From CAYJBH01 sp964370605 (GTDB taxonomy: Bacteria; Bacillota; Clostridia; Oscillospirales; Ruminococcaceae), in assembly GCA_964370605.1 (NCBI GenBank), contig CAYJJX010000005.1, positions 1 to 64,000 of the forward strand: a DNA stretch of 64,000 nucleotides, in the 5' to 3' direction. This document shows, in pieces, positions 25,425 through 32,504 of the stretch. A program made the position numbers and the translations under genes. The notes beneath the pieces are model-generated. The model saw nothing but the letters and a program-made list of their open reading frames with translations. It was not told where the DNA came from and ran no database searches. The stretch's first letter is position 1. Each line of letters starts with the position of its first letter.

Positions 25425-25451
25425 AGCAGTTCTTATTCTATAATGTATTGT

Positions 25452-25760
25452 CTATTCTTCTGTATCTTCGACAATATCGAAATCTTCCGAGCCGGAAAGC
25501 AGAGATTCAAACATCTCAATCAAGACAACGAGTTCTTTTTCGTCCTCCACAAGGTCCATATACTCTTCGCCATCGACGGTGGTGGAGCGCATAATCATAA
25601 ATTCGATCTCGTCATTCTCGGACTCGTCCTCTTCCTCAAACGGAATGACAGCGACATATTCTGCGTCATTGTGTTCAAGCTGTGCAATAATCTCAAAATC
25701 GTACTCGTTGCCCTCATCGTCGGTGAGGGTTACGAGATCTGGTGCAAATTCATCACTCAT
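25452..25760 (-). CDS. DUF1292 domain protein (YrzB-like)
   Basis: 102-residue, very acidic protein. It opens with LVTLTDDEGNEYDFEI and continues with EYVAVIPFEEEDE, the DUF1292 pattern. No molecular function is established for the family. It is often found near yrrK/yrzL genes in Firmicutes, but here it follows sigE and carries its own promoter (25798-25826). Confidence 0.88.
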   Translation of the reverse strand: MSDEFAPDLVTLTDDEGNEYDFEIIAQLEHNDAEYVAVIPFEEEDESENDEIEFMIMRSTTVDGEEYMDLVEDEKELVVLIEMFESLLSGSEDFDIVEDTEE

Positions 25761-25797
25761 AGTCTTTTTTGTTCCTTATTGTGTTTTCTGTGCTATA

Positions 25798-25826
25798 ATA
25801 ATACCCTTTTTTGCAAGAAAAGTCAA
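25798..25826 (-). promoter_or_regulatory. Predicted promoter of the DUF1292 gene
   Basis: On the minus strand TTGACT (25826-25821), spacer 17, TATTAT (25803-25798). The -35 box overlaps the last codons of sigE. Confidence 0.55.
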
Positions 25827-26542
25827 GCGAGCTGCTCAAGTTCGTCACGTAGATTCTTGATTATTTTCTTTTCCAGCCGCGATATATAACTTTGACTGAT
25901 TCCAAGAAGATCTGCTACCTCTTTTTGAGTTTTTTCCTCATGTCCGAATAGCCCGAAACGCATCTCGATGATGGTACGCTCTTTATCGGGAAGGCGTTTC
26001 ACTGCAAGCAGTAGCGTGTTTTTTTCGTCGGCGGTTTCTAGCTGTTTTCCGACGATATCTTGATCGGTGACCAACACATCAGAAAGATGAAGTTCGTTGC
26101 CGTCCGCGTCGATGTTTAACGCCTCGTCGATAGAGGTTTCCAGTTTTTTGTTGCCGATTTTGCGAAGATACATCAAAATTTCATTTTCAATGCACCGTGT
26201 GGCATATGTTGCAAATTTAATGTTTTTGTCAGGATTGAAACTGCCTACAGCCTTGATAAGACCGATGGTGCCTATAGAGATAAGGTCCTCAATAATGTTT
26301 CCGCTCTGATCGAATTTTTTTGAGATGTAGACCACTAATCGAAGATTATGCACAATCAATAGATCACGGCTTGCATTGTCACCGCTTTTAAGACCGGCAA
26401 AGACCACCCGCTCTTCCTCCGAGGTCAGGGGCGGCAAAAGTTTTTCCGGTCCATTGATATAGTAGACATATTGTTCTGCCTTTAGTGTCAGAACTGTTTT
26501 CTCGACAATTTGTCTACTCAGTGACATGATTTTTGTGAGCAT
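25823..26542 (-). CDS. sigE: RNA polymerase sporulation sigma factor sigma-E
   Basis: Mother-cell sigma factor. 239 residues: a short pro-sequence of about 25 residues before YVYYINGPEKLLPPLT, which aligns with the processing region of known pro-sigma-E; region 2 with NLRLVVYISKKF and GTIGLIKAVGSFNPDKNIKFATYA; region 4 with ERTIIEMRFGL and TQKEVADLLGISQSYISRLEK. GGAGGT lies about eight bases ahead of the ATG at 26542. It overlaps spoIIGA by 29 bases, as expected for a protease-substrate pair. Predicted targets in the window include spoIIIA. Confidence 0.97.
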   Translation of the reverse strand: MLTKIMSLSRQIVEKTVLTLKAEQYVYYINGPEKLLPPLTSEEERVVFAGLKSGDNASRDLLIVHNLRLVVYISKKFDQSGNIIEDLISIGTIGLIKAVGSFNPDKNIKFATYATRCIENEILMYLRKIGNKKLETSIDEALNIDADGNELHLSDVLVTDQDIVGKQLETADEKNTLLLAVKRLPDKERTIIEMRFGLFGHEEKTQKEVADLLGISQSYISRLEKKIIKNLRDELEQLA

Positions 26543-27383
26543 TGGTCATAACCTCCATAAATTCCTTAGAAAGCAGGCAGTGAGCACCGCCAACATCTAT
26601 ATGTTTATTTGAAAAGCATAGTTTGATGCTATCAATTTTTTTATCGTTTGATAGTACGCTGACCGGAAAGAGTGTTGCGGTCAGTTCCGATCCTCCGACA
26701 CCATCGAGTGGCAACACCGAGAATCCTTCTCCCGGCATTCCTTCAGAAAAATATTTTTCAAGTGCGATACAAATTTCGAACGGAAGTTCCGTCTTGCAGG
26801 AAGGATACCCGATTAGCACTAACGGCGCGCCCTGCAAGATATCATGTGCCCTAAACCCACTGTCGTAACATGCAGTTAGTCGAAAGCAAAGGTTGTTATG
26901 TCTTAGTTCAAGGAACATTGGCTCGCTGCCCGAGTGCTCCTTGAATATATAACGGATCAATGTTAGAGTCAGGTATAGCACTATGGTAGTGAAAATCAAG
27001 GTCATAGCCGATATATCAAAGTAAAATTGCATATTGTTGCTTTGGAATTGTCCTCCGGAAAACTGAAACAAAAGCAGCAAACCTGCAAAAAGGCAGTTGA
27101 AAAGAATGTACCATATAAAGGCTTTGAAATACCCTCGGAGATTGGTTCTAAAAGCCACTAAAAGAATGAGGGCGGTAACAAGCAGTTTTATCAGCATCTG
27201 TAATGGTATAATAGGAGAGGGGAGAAGAATCAAAAAAGAAGCTATACCGCCGAGTGAAGCAGCAAAAAAAAGGCGTAGACGCTTAACCTGCATGGAAGCA
27301 AACCTTGCAGTACACAGAAGAAGTGTATAGTTGATCATCAACCCTTGGAAAAATAGCATGTCTATGTATATAACTGTTTTCAT
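26514..27383 (-). CDS. spoIIGA: Pro-sigma-E processing aspartic protease SpoIIGA
   Basis: 289 residues. The N-terminal half has about five membrane helices starting VIYIDMLFFQGLMINY. The C-terminal half carries the aspartic protease motif CYDSGF (DSG) and APLVLIGYPS. It cuts the pro-sequence from sigma-E after signalling from the forespore. The membrane part is poorly conserved in the family, so identity rests on the DSG domain, overall size and overlap with sigE. Confidence 0.93.
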   Translation of the reverse strand: MKTVIYIDMLFFQGLMINYTLLLCTARFASMQVKRLRLFFAASLGGIASFLILLPSPIIPLQMLIKLLVTALILLVAFRTNLRGYFKAFIWYILFNCLFAGLLLLFQFSGGQFQSNNMQFYFDISAMTLIFTTIVLYLTLTLIRYIFKEHSGSEPMFLELRHNNLCFRLTACYDSGFRAHDILQGAPLVLIGYPSCKTELPFEICIALEKYFSEGMPGEGFSVLPLDGVGGSELTATLFPVSVLSNDKKIDSIKLCFSNKHIDVGGAHCLLSKEFMEVMTNAHKNHVTE

Positions 27384-27390
27384 ACAATTG

Positions 27391-27423
27391 AGTATATCAA
27401 ATCAAGATTGAAAAATATGTCAA
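27391..27423 (-). promoter_or_regulatory. Possible spoIIG-type promoter with long spacer
   Basis: On the minus strand TTGACA (27423-27418) and TATACT (27396-27391) are separated by 21 bases. The B. subtilis spoIIG promoter is known for a 22-base spacer and Spo0A activation. TATGTCAAT (plus strand, 27416-27424) is a 7-of-9 match to the 0A box. The -10 lies only seven bases ahead of the ATG, so a transcript from it would be nearly leaderless, which weakens the call. Confidence 0.3.
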
Positions 27424-27712
27424 TGTATGCTTTGTACAATAAAATACAGTTCCGATAAACACAAAAGGCAGCCTTATGGTCAGTATTTCAGAAAAAAAGA
27501 GGCAATTATTGAAACAGCAATAAATGATACTGAATTTATAACATACCATTACGTTCAAAATGAATATCAATAACATAATAGAGCATACGATTTTAGAAAA
27601 TATCAAGATGATTCGACAAAAAACATGTTTCATAGAAACAAAAAAAGGATGCATAGGTGTCGTTTTTATTGTTATATAAGCGAAAAACAGAATTGCTTGT
27701 CATAAAACGCAA

Positions 27713-27729
27713 TTGACCAAATAGGTCAA
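27713..27729. repeat. Palindrome TTGACC-N5-GGTCAA, copy 2
   Basis: Same arms and 5-base spacing as copy 1 at 7073-7089, again in a gene-free stretch. It has no T run beside it, so it is not an obvious terminator. Confidence 0.4.
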
Positions 27730-27833
27730 TGTGTTTGTGGAATATATTTTGGTCGATGAGTCTAACAATAGAACACATCATTTTATTTGAAATGAATATC
27801 ATAAGCAATTTATAATACGTGAAAATTCAAAAA

Positions 27834-27864
27834 ACGCTTACTGACCTTAGTGGTCAATAAGCGT
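27834..27864 (-). terminator. Terminator of the alaS-to-rnmV minus-strand block
   Basis: 13-bp stem with one mismatch (27834-27846 with 27852-27864) and a 5-base loop. On the minus strand it is followed by a T run. It lies 30 bases past the rnmV stop. Confidence 0.75.
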
Positions 27865-27893
27865 TAAGTTTTTCATCTATGAAAAAATAATTA

Positions 27894-28484
27894 TCATTCA
27901 ATGCTGATATTATTCAAAATTTCGATCAATTGATCTGTCGTAAGCAGGGAAGGGAGCAATTTTATCATCGCAGAGGTAGAGAGTCTCGTCGGCAGCCCAA
28001 GGTGTGAGAGAAGAGCCCTACGCTTGAGGGCACTGTCTTTTTTTCCGCTAAGTCCGAGACTATAGAAAAGAGTATGGTTGAAATCGTTTTTTCGTGCAAC
28101 AGTTGCAGTGGTAACAGAGGTCACCACCTTTTTAAGCAAAGTTTCGTTTATACCCTCCACCCCTAGTAAACCAGACTTTGAGGCGGTATCCTTGCGTCGT
28201 TCTTTGCCAATCACTTCCGGTATATAGGCGTGCTTCACCTGTTCCGGCTTCAGGAGTTGAGCAACAAATGCACGAATCTTAAAGCCGGCAGCATCGCTGT
28301 CGGTTAAGATCACGACACCCTGTTTTGCCGCAATCTCTGCGATAAGTCGTTGTAGCGGACGGTCTTTAAATATTCCAAATCCATTAGTAGCGATTACCTG
28401 TGTCTTGAAAATTTGTTCGAGTTTTGTCGCATCGTAGTGGCCTTCTACCACCAACGCTTCGGGTATTGCTATTCGTTCTGTCAT
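27894..28484 (-). CDS. rnmV: Ribonuclease M5
   Basis: Toprim-domain endonuclease that matures 5S rRNA in Firmicutes. 196 residues: ALVVEGHYDATKLEQIF (Toprim Glu), VIATNGFGIF, and VILTDSDAAGFKIR (DxD motif), then RRKDTASKSGLLGVEG, as in known M5 proteins. It overlaps the holA stop by four bases (ATGA). It is the last gene of its transcription unit. Confidence 0.93.
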   Translation of the reverse strand: MTERIAIPEALVVEGHYDATKLEQIFKTQVIATNGFGIFKDRPLQRLIAEIAAKQGVVILTDSDAAGFKIRAFVAQLLKPEQVKHAYIPEVIGKERRKDTASKSGLLGVEGINETLLKKVVTSVTTATVARKNDFNHTLFYSLGLSGKKDSALKRRALLSHLGLPTRLSTSAMIKLLPSLLTTDQLIEILNNISIE

Positions 28485-29479
28485 GCTCTTGCTAGCCTCG
28501 ACACATCGAGCAGATAGCGATATAACACGATGTCTCTATCTGCGGCGGTAGATTTCAGTTTCAAATCCGCCTGTAAAAGAAGTTTTATGATCTGAGAAAT
28601 TTTTCTGCCACTTATCTTTGCCGCAACTTCCGATGCTTTTTTCAGACGATAGTCGCTACCTTTATAGCCGAAGTCTTTGAAAACGGTGCTATATTTTTTT
28701 CCGGCAGAAAGTCCGGTGCCGACACGATAAACATCTACAAATGAACCGGTGATTGCAGCCAGAACTGCGATAGGTTCATGTCCTTGTTCCAGCAGAATGG
28801 CAAGTCGCGAAAAGCATTGCCGCTTATCGCCGGCAACCATCAGTGTTACCAATGAAAATATATCGGCAGAAAGCACGGTAGTGGAGATGGTTTCAACATT
28901 CGTTCTTGAAATGTTTTGATAGTCTGAAATCGCCGCCGCTTTTGAAATTTCGTTTTCGAGCAGGATGATGTCGTTAGAAAACTTGTTTACCAACAGTTCT
29001 ACCGCATCGATATCGATTGTACATCCGAGCGATTTTGCAGAAGACTGGATATGTTTTTTCAATCGATCGCCATTTAACCGCAAAAGTGGTTTATAGCTGC
29101 CAAGCCTTGAAAACATCTGTTGCAAAGCTTTCGCTTTTTTGCCCTCGGCGGAATATTTATCGCCATAATAGAGAAATATTGCAACTCGGCATTCTTCGCA
29201 GTCTTGTACTGCAGAACACACCGATTCAAAATCGTCGTCGTTCACCTTTGTAATATCGTCGAATCTCAGAATGACCACGCGCTTTTCCGCAAAAAATGAT
29301 ACCGATCCAAGAGAAGCAAACAACTCAGCAACATCCAGATCCGATTGCTCAAATCTTTCAATCTCTACTTCGGAGTTTTCGGTGATATATTCTGCCTCGG
29401 CAAGACGCAAGAGCGCCAGGTCTTCCGAGCCATACAGTATAAAGTTGGATTTGCTTTCCTGAGATATAAGTCGTCCCAT
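28481..29479 (-). CDS. holA: DNA polymerase III delta subunit
   Basis: Clamp-loader delta subunit that opens the beta sliding clamp. 332 residues with the N-terminal FILYGSEDLALLRLAEAEY (the YG of the family), the FFAEKRVVILR segment, VNKFSNDIILLENEI, and the C-terminal helical collar (LLQADLKLKS, LYRYLLDVSRL). It sits between comEC and rnmV; comEC next to holA is common in bacteria. Confidence 0.93.
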   Translation of the reverse strand: MGRLISQESKSNFILYGSEDLALLRLAEAEYITENSEVEIERFEQSDLDVAELFASLGSVSFFAEKRVVILRFDDITKVNDDDFESVCSAVQDCEECRVAIFLYYGDKYSAEGKKAKALQQMFSRLGSYKPLLRLNGDRLKKHIQSSAKSLGCTIDIDAVELLVNKFSNDIILLENEISKAAAISDYQNISRTNVETISTTVLSADIFSLVTLMVAGDKRQCFSRLAILLEQGHEPIAVLAAITGSFVDVYRVGTGLSAGKKYSTVFKDFGYKGSDYRLKKASEVAAKISGRKISQIIKLLLQADLKLKSTAADRDIVLYRYLLDVSRLARA

Positions 29480-29496
29480 GATATCCTTTCACTGGT

Positions 29497-31551
29497 CTAT
29501 TCTGTTATTATGTAAGAATGGTTTGGTCTTATCCAAAATTCGCTCGTCTCTTGCGGCAGAACGATTTCAGCGGTATAGTTCGTGTATGCCGAAGGTTTTC
29601 TGCTGTATAACATTTCGGTGTCAAAACTGCTGATTGGCGATGATCCGCCGATCACAAGTGTTTGTACGGGATAGCCTTCAAAGTCACTATCTCCACTTGC
29701 AATGGCAAGATGAAATCCACCGATGTTCACCATGCAGGTGTTTGAGTGTTCTTGTTCTCTAATGGTTAAATAAATATTGTCCAATATGGTCAATGAGTCT
29801 TGGCGATATTCCGAGTCCTCAAAATTATAGTGATAATCCGCAGAAATATCGAGCGAACTATCGGAATGGCTTATATCAACTATAGTTTCAATCGAACGCA
29901 AATTTTTGCTGTTTAGATATCTAAGTATCGCGGCATTATTGCTTTTGGTAGCACGATAGATTACAGCGGAATTATTGTTCTTGGTCAATACTACTACCGG
30001 ATTGAGAGTTTCGCCGACAATTGCCACATGGACAGTATTATAATCAATCAGAGCGTATGACATGGTGCCCATCAACACTATTGTCAGGCCGGCAACGATT
30101 GCTGCGCGCGGTCGTTCATTCAAAAATATAAGAAAACCGGCAACAAAGGCAGTTAGTAAGAGTATGAACGGAAAATTACCACTAAAGTTAATGAATTGCC
30201 ATTCAATGCTTGAAATGAATTCCGCTATCGATAACAAAAGTGAGATAAGAAGGCGCGCGATCTCAAATATTATTGTTGCTACAAAATCAAAAGGCAATAT
30301 CGAGGCAAGCAATCCGAGCAAAACAAGCGTAATTATCGGAGAAGCAAGCAGGGCAGTCGCAATATTTGCAGGAATAGCAAGAAGTGAGAAACCGTCTCCA
30401 AGTGCCGCAAAAACAGGCATAGTAGCTGCAATAGCGGCGGCAGATGTAACAATGATAGACATTATTTGAGCAAGCAAACGATTTGATGAACGCAATTTTT
30501 GATAGATGGGCTGTGCAAGTTCGTTGGCAAATAATATGCCGACGGTCGCAAAGAGTGAAAGAAGCAATGATAGGTCGACAGCACTATAAGGATTAAGGAG
30601 TGTTACGACTAAAGCCGCAAGCCCGAGCGAAGTGTATGTGTCACTTCTCCTTGAAAGCATCCGTGATAACGATAGCATAATCACAACGAAAGCTGCTCTC
30701 AAAACAGACAGTCTGACTCCGCAAAGCAGGGTGTAGAAGATGACAAATGCGATCATTATCGGATAAACAAAGTGTTTTTTGCGAATCAGTTTATTTAGTA
30801 TCGGGAGTAGGACTGCACATAGAATAGATAGATGAAGTCCTGAAACTACCAAAATATGTGAAAGTCCGGACAATCTGAAATCGGAAGTAATTTTGTAAGC
30901 CAATCCGGAGCGATCTCCATAGACCAAGGCGGCTGCAATACCTGCAATATTGGAGGGTAGATATTGATTCAGCACCGAAGTCAACGTTGATTGAATGCTC
31001 AAAAAGAAGTAGCCAACTCCGTTGCCGCTTGATATGATCTGCATTTCTCCGTCAAATATTCCACCGACAAATACTCCGTCCATATAGCTGTCAAGGTCGC
31101 CGACATATGTTGCATCAGTACCGTTTGATATATTTATATCGCAGGAAATCAGCTGACCGACCTCGCCACTCGGCGCATCAATCACATAAACCTTATCGCC
31201 TACATCGAGTGTTTTTGATTCGGTAACCCTGACCTCGAGCGTCGTTGTTCCGTATACTGTACCCCTTGAATACTCAACAACCCCGACAAGACTGTGACGT
31301 CCCGCAGAGGTTGAGTTTGATTCGATAACTATATAGTTAAACAGCAGAAGATATAGCTGTGCCGCAAGCACAGAAAACGATATGACCAGTATAGTCAATG
31401 ACACGGTAGGCCGCTTATTACGTATGAAAATTGCGGCAAAGATAATCAAGCCCGCCAAGATGAGCAATACGCTCAAACCGGTATCGGTTAGTATTGCCAA
31501 AATCAGCGAAAAAAGAAAGGAAAACCCAACATATGCTAACGGTCGGCGCAT
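29497..31551 (-). CDS. comEC: ComEC/Rec2 DNA-uptake channel protein, degenerate C-terminal domain
   Basis: 684 residues. The N-terminal part has helices and an OB-like extracellular region (to about 180). The Competence core contains VYGDRSGLAYKITSDFRLSG and LSHILVVSGLHLSILCAVLL, both hallmarks. A final stretch of about 170 residues resembles the metallo-beta-lactamase domain in outline (VHVAIVGETLNPVVVL, then IETIVDISHSDSS), but the metal motif HxHxDH is absent. ComEC in B. subtilis is about 776 residues with that domain. DNA transport is plausible; nuclease activity of the C-terminal part is not. Confidence 0.9.
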   Translation of the reverse strand: MRRPLAYVGFSFLFSLILAILTDTGLSVLLILAGLIIFAAIFIRNKRPTVSLTILVISFSVLAAQLYLLLFNYIVIESNSTSAGRHSLVGVVEYSRGTVYGTTTLEVRVTESKTLDVGDKVYVIDAPSGEVGQLISCDINISNGTDATYVGDLDSYMDGVFVGGIFDGEMQIISSGNGVGYFFLSIQSTLTSVLNQYLPSNIAGIAAALVYGDRSGLAYKITSDFRLSGLSHILVVSGLHLSILCAVLLPILNKLIRKKHFVYPIMIAFVIFYTLLCGVRLSVLRAAFVVIMLSLSRMLSRRSDTYTSLGLAALVVTLLNPYSAVDLSLLLSLFATVGILFANELAQPIYQKLRSSNRLLAQIMSIIVTSAAAIAATMPVFAALGDGFSLLAIPANIATALLASPIITLVLLGLLASILPFDFVATIIFEIARLLISLLLSIAEFISSIEWQFINFSGNFPFILLLTAFVAGFLIFLNERPRAAIVAGLTIVLMGTMSYALIDYNTVHVAIVGETLNPVVVLTKNNNSAVIYRATKSNNAAILRYLNSKNLRSIETIVDISHSDSSLDISADYHYNFEDSEYRQDSLTILDNIYLTIREQEHSNTCMVNIGGFHLAIASGDSDFEGYPVQTLVIGGSSPISSFDTEMLYSRKPSAYTNYTAEIVLPQETSEFWIRPNHSYIITE

Positions 31552-31576
31552 AGCTATGTCCCTTTACTTTTCTAAA

Positions 31577-32113
31577 CTATCCTTCGATTAGCGGCAGGTA
31601 TTGTAGATAGGTCAAATCGTCACGATCCTTCGCATCGCCTTCAGCCAGAACTGCAGAACGTCCGCAGACCACACCGCCTGAATGCGCGACGATGGTCTCA
31701 AGGGTGTCAAGAGTTTTTCCGGTACTAATCACATCGTCAACCAACAAAACTCGCTTGCCCTTCATGATCGCAAACTCCTCTTCACCCATTACAAGTTCCT
31801 GCTCTTTAGCGGTAGTGATACTGTTTACCTTAAAAGATTTTGGCTCGATCATATAAAGTTTCGGACCTTTTCTTGCCACTAGATAGGGTTTGCCCGATTG
31901 TCTCGACATTTCGTAGGCGATAGGTATACTCTTGGCCTCGGGGGTGAGTATGACGTCAAACTCGGGACACTTAACAACAAGTGCCTTAGCCGCCGCGATG
32001 GTCAGCTCGACATCATTGAACATGATGAATCCGGCGATAGAAAGGTTGTCCGATATTCTACATATCGGCAATTGGCGCTTTAGTCCCTCGATCTCAATTT
32101 CATAGTACTTCAT
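31577..32113 (-). CDS. Adenine/orotate-type phosphoribosyltransferase family protein
   Basis: 178 residues from the ATG at 32113. The PRPP-binding motif RVLLVDDVISTGKTL is clear, and FDVILTPEAKSIPIAYEMSR plus KPYLVARKGPK match the purine (adenine) phosphoribosyltransferase fold. The hypothetical role is base salvage or a regulator using PRPP; the exact base is not evident. It lies between the HIT gene and comEC. Confidence 0.87.
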   Translation of the reverse strand: MKYYEIEIEGLKRQLPICRISDNLSIAGFIMFNDVELTIAAAKALVVKCPEFDVILTPEAKSIPIAYEMSRQSGKPYLVARKGPKLYMIEPKSFKVNSITTAKEQELVMGEEEFAIMKGKRVLLVDDVISTGKTLDTLETIVAHSGGVVCGRSAVLAEGDAKDRDDLTYLQYLPLIEG

Positions 32114-32142
32114 TAAAATTCCTTTATATATAGTATTTAAAT

Positions 32143-32486
32143 TTATAGATTTGGCCAGTTGAGCTGTTTGCCGCCAAGTAGATGAAAATGGAGGTGGGNN
32201 NNNNNNNNACCGACTGACCGCCATCCGATCCTTTGTTTGTGACTAGGCGATAGCCGTTCGTCATCTCAAACGTCGACACAACTTTTTCCGCAACCTCAAA
32301 CACTTTTGCCGCCAAATCTCCCTGTTTCGCCAGCTCAGCACAATCCGACATATGCTCTTTCGGCAGGATAAGCAGATGGATCGGGGCAATAGGTGCAATG
32401 TCTTTAATCACAATAAATTGTTCATTCTCAAAAACACGCTCGCACGGGATATTGCCTGCTATTATTTCACAGAAAAGACAACTCAT
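32143..32486 (-). CDS. HIT family nucleotide-binding protein, interrupted by an assembly gap
   Basis: Histidine-triad hydrolase of the HinT/PKCI type. The start is ATG 32486 (MSCLFCEIIAGNIPCERVF), eight bases after GGAG; the ATG at 32492 is too close. Upstream of the N run it reads NKGSDGGQSV, and after it HLHFHLLGGKQLNWPNL and a stop at 32145-32143. The triad HLHFH is therefore present but in another frame across the 10 Ns. Homology (GQSVPHLHFH) predicts a true gap of two bases, so the frame break is an assembly artefact, not a mutation. Confidence 0.88.
32199..32208. other. Assembly gap (10 N) in the HIT gene
   Basis: Ten undetermined bases. The flanking reading frames agree only if the real length leaves remainder 2 on division by 3; homology suggests two bases are missing. 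Confidence 0.95.
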
Positions 32487-32504
32487 TTGCATTGCTCCTT
32501 TCGG

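Larger units (their letters stand above)
27384..27893. other. 510-bp AT-rich interval without a confident gene
   Basis: It holds the spoIIGA promoter region on the right-hand side of that gene, one TTGACC-N5-GGTCAA palindrome (27713-27729) and the RNase M5 operon terminator (27834-27864). A plus-strand frame from ATG 27427 runs 92 codons to 27705 with a single internal TAA at 27571-27573. The encoded residues look protein-like in the first half (many K, E, Q, Y), but there is no ribosome site. Two minus-strand frames here lack ribosome sites and have low-complexity translations. I see no supported gene. Confidence 0.6.

Noticed and set aside
27397..27654. 85-codon minus-strand hydrophobic frame upstream of spoIIGA
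   Set aside because: No ribosome site and a low-complexity Phe/Ile/Cys translation typical of AT-rich noncoding DNA.
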